From Faecalibacter macacae (GTDB lineage Bacteria > Bacteroidota > Bacteroidia > Flavobacteriales > Weeksellaceae), in contig NZ_RDOJ01000002.1 of the NCBI RefSeq assembly GCF_003687725.1, positions 187,249 through 251,248 on the forward strand: a DNA stretch of 64,000 nucleotides. The letters run 5' to 3'. The notes beneath the pieces are model-generated. The model saw only the letters and a program-made list of their open reading frames with translations, was not told the origin of the DNA and did no database searches. The number at the start of each line of letters is the position of its first letter. The first letter of the stretch is position 1. The translations under genes were made by a program, and so were the position numbers. This document shows positions 44,532 through 52,885 of this stretch, one piece after another.

Positions 44532-44561
44532 AAAAAAGGGATTCTTTTAAGAATCCCTTTT
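44532..44561 (-). terminator. terminator of the DUF2723 gene
   Basis: Stem AAAAGGGATTCTT / AAGAATCCCTTTT with T-rich sequence beyond it on the minus strand, just past the stop codon. Confidence 0.85.
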
Positions 44562-44578
44562 AAAAATATTGTTTTTTC

Positions 44579-47500
44579 CTATTGGCCAACAATTTTATAT
44601 AAAATATCTTGTTGCTTTTTCGCATAAATTGTATCAACTTCTGCAGCAACACCAATTAAATCATTTAAGAAATTTAATTGATTCATTAATCTTGTTTCTT
44701 CGTTTTGATCAACTTTACCATCAGCAATCACCTCTTGATACATTGCTTCAAATTCTGCTTTTAATGGACCATAATCTTTTTCGAAACGAGCTAAAGCTTT
44801 ATCTTTTTCTCCTTTATCAGAAATTGCAGAAACTTCATTAAATAATGCCATCATCAAATCACTCTTTGCACTTGCAACATCACGAGAAACTGTATTTCTG
44901 TTTCCGATAGATAATGTATTAAAGAAAGTAATTTTAGCATTTGCATGTTTACGAACGTATGCGAATAACTCTTGAGCTTTCTTTTCTTCACCTACTTTTA
45001 AATATAATCCAGCAATACGACTTACACCATAACCAACATCGTACTGAGTCCAAGCTGGTATATCATTCATTATTTTATCCAATACTTTAATAGCTTCAGC
45101 TTTTTTACCGGCTTTTAATAAATCGTCAGCTAAACGAACAGCTACATTTCTGTAAGAAGAAGTATAAGCACGTTCTGTAATACTAAATGAAGCCTTAGGA
45201 TTTTCGAATCCTGAAGATTTAAATGAATAGAAAATTCTTGATAATTCATTTAAATTCGCTCCACCAATAACTCCACCTTTTCCAAATTCATTGTAAATAG
45301 GTACAAATTTGTAAGTAAGACCTGTATTTTGTAAATAATCGTTTAAATAGAATGTATTTGAAGGATCTGAAACTCCTCCACCACTAAAATAAATTGGACG
45401 ATCCCAATTATAATTAGCTAACATAGAAATCATCATTAAATCACTTTTATATAATGTAGATTTCTTAATATCTATAACAATTTCATCTACCATACTAGCA
45501 GCATCTTCTTTTGCTACGATTCCGTATTTCACAGCATTTGCTTTATTTACAGGAATCTTAATTTTACTAACAGGTAAGAAATTAACTGGTCCAACTTGAT
45601 ATCCAAAATAATCTGCTAATGCTTTCTTTTCCTCAGATTTATTATCTAAAATAAAATCAATTGCTTCTTTAGCAGTCATTGTATCATTCGTAATGAATTT
45701 TTCTAATGGAGCTAAATTTTTATAAACTGATAAAATTTGATTAAGATCTAATTCCGGATCAACTAAAAATTGTTGTGCTTGTTCTGGAGACATTGTCGCT
45801 AACTGCGATAAATGAATTTTCTCTCCGTTAGGACCTTCTTTTGTAAACGAGTTTAATTGATCTACTACATTTCTAATAGAACCAGCTACCATAAAGATAT
45901 TATCATTCGTTCCACTTTGGAAATCCGATGTTTTTAAATTCGTTGGTAATCCTGGTGCGTTATATGTACGACGTAATAATTGCTCTAAATTCCAAGGCGA
46001 AGCTGCTAGTGTTAAATTCGCAATTTTCACATCTTCACGGAAGTTTTCAGTTTCTTGAAGTCCCCACAATGGATAAGTATCATTATCTCCGTAAACAAAT
46101 AAAATTGCATTTTTATCTAACGGATTGATATAGTTGTAAGCTAATGAATAGGCAACTGAACGCTCTGAACGATCGTGATCATCCCAATTTTGGAATCCCA
46201 TTAATACTGGAATACCTGCTAATACAGCCACTAAACCACCTGCTAATCCAGGAGTAAGTTCCTTTTTTGTTGCCTTCTTTACAGCAAAGTAAATTCCTTG
46301 CACACCTAAACCACACCATATTGCAAAAGCAAAAAATGAACTTACTAAGGCATAGTCACGTTCACGAGGCTCGAAAGGTTTTACAGATGTATAAATAATA
46401 ATACCTACACTTGTTAAAAAGAATAAGGATAAAATTGCCCACCAGTTTACAAAGTTTCTGTTTAATTGAACAAACATTCCGATTAAACCTAAGAATAATG
46501 GTAACATGTAATAAACATTTGTTCCATCATTTTTGTATTCATCTGGTAACATTGTTTGATCACCTAATCTTGGATTATCAATAAAAGAAAATCCAGAAAT
46601 CCAGTTTCCTTTTGTTACTTCAAAATTTCCCTCTAAATCATTTTGACGACCAGAGAAATTCCACATAAAATAACGTAAGAACATGTATCCAACTTGGTAA
46701 TCTAAAAAGTAGTTAACTTGTTGTAAAAGCGTTGGAGATTCAATATCTAAAATTTCATTGTATTTTCTTAAATCAGCAATTTTTAATTGTTTAGATTCTT
46801 TACGAGACATTAACTCTGCGTAAGCTTGTTGCGCACCTTCATCATTATAATATGCTGCGTTTAATGAAAATTCAGGAAAACCGTAAACTGCTGCATAGTT
46901 TTCCATTACGTTAGGATCTGGATTAAACATTTTAGGGAAAAATTTCATGTACTTATCATTATATACATAATCGATACGATCTGAAACCTTTACATATTGT
47001 CCAATTCTATTATCCTTTACATAATCTGTACCTGTTACAACCCTTTCGTAATTTCCGTTCGCATCCTTATTGATTCCATCATTAGCAATATGAGCCGTAT
47101 AAACAGGTCCATACATTACAGGCCAAGAACCATATTGCTCACGATTAAAATAATCCAATACTCCTAACGCAGTATCAGGATCATTTAAATTCATATGTGG
47201 ATTTGCATTGGCACGAATCGGAATTACAAGCCAACAAGAGAATCCAACTAACATAAAAGTTACACACCATGCGATAGTATTAACTAATGCTGATCCGTAT
47301 TTTTTAGATAATTTGAAAACACCATATAAAAATCCAATTAAAATGATTGAAGCGATTATAGATCCTGAATGGAATGGCATTCCTAAATTGTTAACAACGT
47401 AAATCTCTGTTTTACCAAAGAAAGTCATGGTAACTGGGAAAATAATTTTAAATGTAAAAGCTAAAATCGCTACAGTAATAATATTAGCGATGATAAAACT

Positions 47501-48175
47501 TTTCACAGTGAATTTATGTTTTCTTGCATAGTAAACGTAACAAACTAATGGTACTGCTAAAATTGCCATTAAGTGAACACCAATCGAAAGACCTATGAAT
47601 AAAGCAATTACAACTAACCATTTATTACCACGTTCAGTATCAGCTACTGGATCCCATTTTGTAATTAACCAAACGATTACAGCTGTAAAGAAAGAAGACA
47701 TAGCGTATACCTCACCTTCTACTGCTGAAAACCAAAACGTATCACTCAACATAAAAATAGCAGCACCAATAAGCCCGCTTCCTAAAGTGATTAATTTTTG
47801 AGTTTGATTTAATTCAAACGAATCTACAGATATATTGATATCTTTTTGATTGATAAACATTTTTCTGGCGAAATACGTAATTGTCCAAAATAAGAACAAA
47901 ATCGTACCCGCACTAAATAATGCTGAAGTTGAATTAATTAATATTGCATATTTACCTCCGTCTCCAAAAGATAAACCAGCCCAAACTGCTCCAAATAATT
48001 GAAACAAAGCGGCTCCTGGAGCATGCGTAACTCCTAATTTGGCTGAGGATACAATATACTCACCACAATCCCATAAACTTAGGTGGCGTTCCATCGTCAT
48101 TAAATAAACGACAGCTGCTATAGCAAACATGATCCAACCTAAGATATTATTCCATTTTTTGAATTTAATATCCAT
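44579..48175 (-). CDS. DUF2723 family multi-pass membrane protein (TMEM260-like)
   Basis: A very large membrane protein of 1198 aa. The N-terminal half holds about ten to twelve helices and the DUF2723 landmark RHLSLWDCGEYIVSSAKLGVTHAPG (acidic residues in the first loop). The C-terminal half is soluble, with a helical repeat-like region (AIKVLDKIMNDIP... EKKAQELFAYVRKH). Its eukaryotic relative TMEM260 is a protein O-mannosyltransferase, and the acidic first loop fits a GT-C-type glycosyltransferase fold. A role in Bacteroidota protein O-glycosylation is an inference. Monocistronic, divergent from guaB. Confidence 0.82.
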   Translation of the reverse strand: MDIKFKKWNNILGWIMFAIAAVVYLMTMERHLSLWDCGEYIVSSAKLGVTHAPGAALFQLFGAVWAGLSFGDGGKYAILINSTSALFSAGTILFLFWTITYFARKMFINQKDINISVDSFELNQTQKLITLGSGLIGAAIFMLSDTFWFSAVEGEVYAMSSFFTAVIVWLITKWDPVADTERGNKWLVVIALFIGLSIGVHLMAILAVPLVCYVYYARKHKFTVKSFIIANIITVAILAFTFKIIFPVTMTFFGKTEIYVVNNLGMPFHSGSIIASIILIGFLYGVFKLSKKYGSALVNTIAWCVTFMLVGFSCWLVIPIRANANPHMNLNDPDTALGVLDYFNREQYGSWPVMYGPVYTAHIANDGINKDANGNYERVVTGTDYVKDNRIGQYVKVSDRIDYVYNDKYMKFFPKMFNPDPNVMENYAAVYGFPEFSLNAAYYNDEGAQQAYAELMSRKESKQLKIADLRKYNEILDIESPTLLQQVNYFLDYQVGYMFLRYFMWNFSGRQNDLEGNFEVTKGNWISGFSFIDNPRLGDQTMLPDEYKNDGTNVYYMLPLFLGLIGMFVQLNRNFVNWWAILSLFFLTSVGIIIYTSVKPFEPRERDYALVSSFFAFAIWCGLGVQGIYFAVKKATKKELTPGLAGGLVAVLAGIPVLMGFQNWDDHDRSERSVAYSLAYNYINPLDKNAILFVYGDNDTYPLWGLQETENFREDVKIANLTLAASPWNLEQLLRRTYNAPGLPTNLKTSDFQSGTNDNIFMVAGSIRNVVDQLNSFTKEGPNGEKIHLSQLATMSPEQAQQFLVDPELDLNQILSVYKNLAPLEKFITNDTMTAKEAIDFILDNKSEEKKALADYFGYQVGPVNFLPVSKIKIPVNKANAVKYGIVAKEDAASMVDEIVIDIKKSTLYKSDLMMISMLANYNWDRPIYFSGGGVSDPSNTFYLNDYLQNTGLTYKFVPIYNEFGKGGVIGGANLNELSRIFYSFKSSGFENPKASFSITERAYTSSYRNVAVRLADDLLKAGKKAEAIKVLDKIMNDIPAWTQYDVGYGVSRIAGLYLKVGEEKKAQELFAYVRKHANAKITFFNTLSIGNRNTVSRDVASAKSDLMMALFNEVSAISDKGEKDKALARFEKDYGPLKAEFEAMYQEVIADGKVDQNEETRLMNQLNFLNDLIGVAAEVDTIYAKKQQDILYKIVGQ

Positions 48176-48249
48176 TTTTCAATAAACTATCTTGCGAAAT
48201 TAAGATAAAAATATTGAAAATAATTTTATCTTAATTGTTTTTAGTATAA

Positions 48250-48281
48250 TTTGATAAATTAATCTTTATGCTTTATATTTG
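48250..48281 (+). promoter_or_regulatory. consensus promoter TTTG-N20-TATATTTG for guaB
   Basis: -33 TTTG at 48250-48253 and -7 TATATTTG at 48274-48281 are 20 nt apart; the guaB ATG is 14 nt further on. Confidence 0.85.
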
Positions 48282-48295
48282 CACTGCAAAAAGCA

Positions 48296-49756
48296 ATGCC
48301 TTTAACAGACAAAATACTTCAAACTGGCTATACTTTTGACGATGTGTTATTAGTACCTGCCTTTTCAGAGATTTTACCGAACCAAGTATCTCTGCAAACA
48401 CGTTTCACAGACAACATTACCTTAAATGTTCCTATCGTATCAGCTGCGATGGACACAGTATCAGAAGCTCGTTTAGCGATCGCTTTAGCTCGTGAAGGTG
48501 GATTATCTTTTATCCACAAGAACATGTCTATAGAAGAACAAGCGAATGAAATAGATATGGTAAAACGTTCTGAAAACGGAATGATTTCTGACCCAATCAC
48601 ATTAACTAGAAAACATACTTTACGTGATGCAGTTGCATTAATGGAGAAATATAAAATTTCTGGTTTACCTGTAATTGAAGAAAATCGTACATTAGTTGGT
48701 ATCATCACAAACCGTGATATCCGTTACCAAGTAAATTTTGATCAATTAATTGAAGATGTAATGACAAAAGAAAATATCATTACTTCTGGAATTGATACAG
48801 ATTTATTAAAAGCTAAGTCTATTTTATCACAATATAGAATTGAAAAATTACCAATCGTTGACGAATACAATAAATTAATTGGTTTAATCACAATTAAAGA
48901 TATTGACAACTTAACTGAATTCCCTAATGCATGTAAAGATTCTCAAGGTCGTTTACGTGTTGGTGCAGGTGTTGGTGTTGGTGCAGATACTTTAGAGCGT
49001 GTACAAGCTTTAGTTAACAAAGGTGTTGATATAGTTGCTTTAGATTCAGCTCACGGACATTCTGCTGGAGTTATTAATAAAGTTGCTGAAGTTCGTAACG
49101 CCTTTCCTCTTTTAGATATTGTTGGTGGAAATATTGTAACAGCTGATGCAGCAAAAGCATTAATTGACGCCGGTGCAAATGCTTTAAAAGTTGGTGTTGG
49201 ACCAGGATCTATTTGTACAACTCGTGTTGTAGCTGGTGTTGGTGTTCCTCAGTTATCTGCAATTCATGATGTATATTCATATGCGAAAACAAGAAATGTT
49301 TCTGTAATTGGTGATGGTGGTATTAAATTATCTGGTGATATTGTAAAAGCAGTTGCTGCTGGTGCTAACTTAGTTATGTTAGGTAGTTTATTTGCTGGTA
49401 CTGACGAAGCTCCTGGTGAAGAAATTATTTTCCAAGGACGTAAATTTAAAGCATACCAAGGAATGGGTTCTTTAGCTGCAATGAAACGTGGTTCTAAAGA
49501 TCGTTACTTTCAATCAGATGCAAACAAATTAGTTCCAGAAGGGATTGAAGGTCGTGTTCCTCACAAAGGATCTATCGCAGATGTTGTTTACCAATTATGT
49601 GGTGGTTTAAGAGCTGGTATGGGATACTGTGGTACTCCAACTATCCAAGATTTAATTGAAAACGGTAAATTCGTTAAAATTACTGGTGCTGGTTTACACG
49701 AATCACATCCACACGATGTAGTTATTACAAAAGAAGCTCCAAACTATTCAAATTAA
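48296..49756 (+). CDS. guaB: IMP dehydrogenase
   Basis: Cytosolic enzyme converting IMP to XMP with NAD, the rate-limiting step of GMP synthesis. The 486-aa protein starts [13 protein letters not shown] and carries two CBS repeats (about residues 95-205). The active-site loop [19 protein letters not shown] has the catalytic Cys, then [14 protein letters not shown] and the flap GSKDRYFQ follow. It has a strong upstream promoter. An IS3 element lies 11 nt beyond the stop, separating it from the hairpin at 51161-51190 that looks like its original terminator. Confidence 0.98.
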   Translation: MPLTDKILQTGYTFDDVLLVPAFSEILPNQVSLQTRFTDNITLNVPIVSAAMDTVSEARLAIALAREGGLSFIHKNMSIEEQANEIDMVKRSENGMISDPITLTRKHTLRDAVALMEKYKISGLPVIEENRTLVGIITNRDIRYQVNFDQLIEDVMTKENIITSGIDTDLLKAKSILSQYRIEKLPIVDEYNKLIGLITIKDIDNLTEFPNACKDSQGRLRVGAGVGVGADTLERVQALVNKGVDIVALDSAHGHSAGVINKVAEVRNAFPLLDIVGGNIVTADAAKALIDAGANALKVGVGPGSICTTRVVAGVGVPQLSAIHDVYSYAKTRNVSVIGDGGIKLSGDIVKAVAAGANLVMLGSLFAGTDEAPGEEIIFQGRKFKAYQGMGSLAAMKRGSKDRYFQSDANKLVPEGIEGRVPHKGSIADVVYQLCGGLRAGMGYCGTPTIQDLIENGKFVKITGAGLHESHPHDVVITKEAPNYSN

Positions 49757-49816
49757 TAGTTTAGAAATGTAACGTCCTGAAAAAATGATACAGGATTAGA
49801 CCAATAAAATTTTATT

Positions 49817-50662
49817 TTAAACAGTACATATATTCGTATTTGTACTGTTTTTCTTTTTGTACGATTTTGGTATTAAATCTTGTTGTTGGTGCATTTGCAT
49901 CGGTGTTAAATAATAGTTTGACAAATGCGGTCTGAACTCATTATAAATCTCTACGGTTTGTTTGACCAAAATCTTTCTTGTATTCAAATCTACATTAAAT
50001 TTATCAATATCATATTCCTGTTTTAAAATTCCATTGATTCTTTCGGCTATGGCATTCTCATAAGGATCTGATTCTTGTGTCTTACTACAACGTATTTTAT
50101 GCTTTTTCAATAGCTTTTGATAATCATCGGAACAATATTGTAAACCTCTGTCTGAGTGATGAATAATACTCTTCGGGTTTTCTTTTTTCAATGCCATTTT
50201 TAGAGCATTTAAACAAGATGCTGTAGCCAAAGAATCCGACACATCAAAGCCTACGATTTTCTTAGAATAAGCATCGGTTATCAAGCTTAAATAGGCTGGG
50301 TTTTCTCTGTTTCCCAAGTAAGTTATGTCTGATACCCAAACATTATTAGGCTTTTTGTATTGATAATCTTTAATCAAATTTTTATGTTTTTTAAAACGAT
50401 GATACGAATTGGTAGTTTTGTGATAACTTCTTTTGGGAATGATTAACAAATGGTTAGCTCTTAAGAAGTCAAAGAATTTGTCTCTGCCAATTCTTAAATT
50501 TTCAAGTTTCTCTTTCAAAAGAAAATACAGTTTCTTTCCACCCATTTTTGGATGAATCATTCGCAGCTCTGCTACCCAATCCACAACCTGCTGTGCATTT
50601 TGTTGCCGTTTTGCTCTTCGTTTCAAATGACGATAATAAACCTGTCGATCAACCCCGAACAA
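49817..50662 (-). CDS. IS3 family transposase OrfB
   Basis: Catalytic half of the IS3 transposase, 281 aa from a TTG. The DDE residues are present: Asp in WVSDITYLG, Asp in HSDRGLQYCS, and Glu in ENAIAERINGILK; the family-typical integrase core is intact. The frame continues upstream of the TTG through SFSCELFGV without a stop until the slippery site, so the natural product is probably the OrfAB fusion made by -1 frameshifting. Confidence 0.94.
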   Translation of the reverse strand: MFGVDRQVYYRHLKRRAKRQQNAQQVVDWVAELRMIHPKMGGKKLYFLLKEKLENLRIGRDKFFDFLRANHLLIIPKRSYHKTTNSYHRFKKHKNLIKDYQYKKPNNVWVSDITYLGNRENPAYLSLITDAYSKKIVGFDVSDSLATASCLNALKMALKKENPKSIIHHSDRGLQYCSDDYQKLLKKHKIRCSKTQESDPYENAIAERINGILKQEYDIDKFNVDLNTRKILVKQTVEIYNEFRPHLSNYYLTPMQMHQQQDLIPKSYKKKNSTNTNICTV

Positions 50663-50676
50663 TTCACAGGAGAAAC

Positions 50677-51105
50677 TTATGGTTTCTTTTTGTTCCCTTC
50701 GGAAAGATTCGATAGTTCGGGGGGTGAGTTTTTTCGTATATCAATTTGATATTCCTCTTCGGCAAGGTTAATCATCATATCGAAAATAATGGCTTTTTTA
50801 TCAGCCACATAAGCCTGTTTCTCAAGTAAAGCCTTCTGCTTTTGCAAAAGCTTTACTTGGGCTTCAAGCTCCATGATCTTTTGTTCTGGTGACTTTGGCA
50901 TATTAGAAGGCGTTTGGTTCTCCCAATCAAAGGTACCAAATTTTCTGAGCCAACTCACAACTGTGCTTCGAGATTGGATGCCATACTTACGGCAAGCACC
51001 CACAGTAGATAACTCCCCACGCTCGATTTCTTTTACAACACTCAACTTAAAAGACATACTGTAATCTCGCTGAGTACGTTTTACATAATTGCTTCTTTCT
51101 TCCAT
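50677..51105 (-). CDS. IS3 family transposase OrfA
   Basis: A 142-aa DNA-binding half. The N-terminal helix-turn-helix (MSFKLSVVKEIERGEL, GACRKYGI, TVVSWLRKFG) recognises the terminal repeats, and a leucine-zipper-like coiled coil (about 75-100, MELEAQVKLLQKQKALLEKQ) mediates dimerisation. The stop comes five codons after the likely frameshift site. Upstream ATG at 51105 gives MEERSNYVKR. Confidence 0.94.
   Translation of the reverse strand: MEERSNYVKRTQRDYSMSFKLSVVKEIERGELSTVGACRKYGIQSRSTVVSWLRKFGTFDWENQTPSNMPKSPEQKIMELEAQVKLLQKQKALLEKQAYVADKKAIIFDMMINLAEEEYQIDIRKNSPPELSNLSEGNKKKP
50686..50692 (-). promoter_or_regulatory. programmed -1 frameshift site (C AAA AAG) of the IS3 transposase
   Basis: In orfA the codons AAA AAG are followed shortly by TAA. 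A -1 slip on AAG to AAA puts ribosomes into the orfB frame at GAA ACC. The heptamer C AAA AAG is close to the A AAA AAG used by IS3 relatives. Confidence 0.6.
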
Positions 51106-51160
51106 AATAACGATTTCTTTTTTGTATCGCTATTTCAGGACGGGACAAAATATAATAATA

Positions 51161-51190
51161 AAAAGCCGTAGAAATTTCTACGGTTTTTTT
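51161..51190 (+). terminator. hairpin terminator beyond the IS, probably the original guaB terminator
   Basis: Stem CCGTAGAA / TTCTACGG with A-rich left and T-rich right flanks, on the far side of the IS3 element. No plus-strand gene other than guaB is nearby. Confidence 0.7.
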
Positions 51191-51225
51191 TATGTTTAAC
51201 AAATTCTGAATTTAATTCAATAAAA

Positions 51226-51252
51226 AAGACCTCTCCAATAAGGAGAGGTCTT
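51226..51252 (-). terminator. terminator of the susCD operon
   Basis: Perfect 11-bp stem AAGACCTCTCC / GGAGAGGTCTT with an AATAA loop; on the minus strand it is followed by T-rich sequence. Confidence 0.9.
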
Positions 51253-51283
51253 AATGTTATAATATTTTGACTAAGTCTTAATA

Positions 51284-52873
51284 TTAACGTGCGAAATATA
51301 ACTTAGAGTTAATTTCGTCACCGTTAGATAAACCAGCTGAAGCTGTTGTCCAGTTCGCTTTGTTTAATGTTTGTTGACCGATTGGGTATCTTACACGTCC
51401 TGGTATATCAGACGCAACTACGTTTCCAGACATTAATGGAGTAAATACATAAGTAGTTCCATCAGGTCTTGTTCCTGTAGCACCTGGCATTAATAAGATA
51501 GTTCCGTTTGGATAACCAGTTCTTCTGTACTCATTCCAAGATTCATCAGAATTTCCTAATAAAGCAATATACTTTTGATTTAAAACGTGCTCTTGAGTAG
51601 CAGCTGGTAATGTTGCAATGAAAGCAGTAATTTCTGCAGAATCAACACCCATTTTCTCCATACTTGCTTTAACACCAGCTTCGTAATTAGCTTGTGACCA
51701 ACCGTTTAATTCAGCTAAAATAAACTCAACCTCAGCGTATTCCATTAATACCTCAGCCTTATTAATTTTAGTATAGTTTGAATTAAAGAAGTTAATTGCA
51801 GACGACGAGAATACAGTTTCAACAGTTGGTAAACCGTAAGGCATACCTGTGTATTTAGTTAAGTCTCTTGATTGAGATTCTGAACCTGATTTAATCTCTG
51901 CAGCAGTTGATCCAATTGGAGCTGCTACTTTAAATAAACGAGGATCTAACCCATAAGAACCTTTCTCACCTTTTAATAATTGAACGAAAGTTCTATTTAC
52001 ATAGAAATCTGTACGATTATCTACATAGAATAATTTCCAAAATGGATTACCTTCTGCATCTGCAGATCCGAACGCGTGCGCTGCATTATCTGCATTAGAT
52101 GTAAATACTCCTGAAGCTAAAGCTTCATTAATATGAGTTTGTGCTGCTGGTAATTTATGTTTAATACGGTTAGCGATTCTTAAACGTAATGAATTAGCAA
52201 ATTTCTTCCATTTTGCAGCGTCACCATCATAAATGTTATCACCAGCTGTAAATACTTTATCTCCTACAACGATTTGATCAGCAGCTGCTTTTAATTCATT
52301 TAATATATCTTTATAAATCTCTTCCTGAGAAGCATATTTAGGATTAGTGTACGTCTCAATTTGTAATGCTTGGAAATCTGGATTATTTCTTTGTCCATAA
52401 GACCAGTAAGGAACATCTCCAAAGTGAGTTACTAAATTATCAAATGTATAAGCTAACATAATACGGCTAGCTGCGATTTGATTTTGGATATTTCCATAAG
52501 CTGCCATTTGACTAGCAGTTGATGGATCCTCTACACGTTGGATAATATCTTTATAGTTATTAGCTGTACGGTATAAGTATGTCCATCCATTTGTTGTTTG
52601 AGTATCTCTATATTGGTATTTATCCTCCTCGATATAGTTATTTTGAGCAGAATATTGCATCCATGGTAAAGACATACGTGCAGACCACCATCCATCACGT
52701 GTATAGTTCATTAAATATCTATTCGCACCATTAAAAATAGTGTAAGTCGGTACGATTTCTGGACTATTTGTATTTTCATTTATAGCCTCTAAGCCATTAT
52801 CACAAGATGTCAAAGTAGTTCCTACAGACACTCCTAATAATGTTAATAAGACTAATTTATTTATAACTTTCAT
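51284..52873 (-). CDS. SusD/RagB family nutrient-binding lipoprotein (SusD-like_2)
   Basis: A 529-aa outer-membrane lipoprotein with lipobox TLTSCDN (Cys about residue 24). The TPR-rich core, the WWSARMSLPWMQYSAQ aromatic stretch near the N-terminus and NSDESWNEYRRTGYPN near the C-terminus are typical of the SusD-like_2 (PF12771) group. It captures substrate at the cell surface and sits as a lid on its SusC partner, encoded 12 nt upstream. Substrate unknown; PF12771 pairs include peptide importers as well as glycan importers, and no hydrolase gene is adjacent. Confidence 0.92.
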   Translation of the reverse strand: MKVINKLVLLTLLGVSVGTTLTSCDNGLEAINENTNSPEIVPTYTIFNGANRYLMNYTRDGWWSARMSLPWMQYSAQNNYIEEDKYQYRDTQTTNGWTYLYRTANNYKDIIQRVEDPSTASQMAAYGNIQNQIAASRIMLAYTFDNLVTHFGDVPYWSYGQRNNPDFQALQIETYTNPKYASQEEIYKDILNELKAAADQIVVGDKVFTAGDNIYDGDAAKWKKFANSLRLRIANRIKHKLPAAQTHINEALASGVFTSNADNAAHAFGSADAEGNPFWKLFYVDNRTDFYVNRTFVQLLKGEKGSYGLDPRLFKVAAPIGSTAAEIKSGSESQSRDLTKYTGMPYGLPTVETVFSSSAINFFNSNYTKINKAEVLMEYAEVEFILAELNGWSQANYEAGVKASMEKMGVDSAEITAFIATLPAATQEHVLNQKYIALLGNSDESWNEYRRTGYPNGTILLMPGATGTRPDGTTYVFTPLMSGNVVASDIPGRVRYPIGQQTLNKANWTTASAGLSNGDEINSKLYFAR

Positions 52874-52885
52874 AACTAATTAGAA

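Larger units (their letters stand above)
49768..51147 (-). mobile_element. complete IS3-family insertion sequence (about 1380 bp)
   Basis: Terminal inverted repeats of 24 nt are visible: left 49768-49791 (TGTAACGTCCTGAA...GATAC) and right 51124-51147 (complement TGTCCCGTCCTGAA...GATAC), matching at 19 of 24 positions. A possible 3-bp duplication AAA flanks both ends, weak because the region is A-rich. Two overlapping-frame genes orfA and orfB run on the minus strand with a slippery AAAAAG between them and an intact DDE motif, so the element looks potentially active. It lies between guaB and its apparent terminator. Confidence 0.92.
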
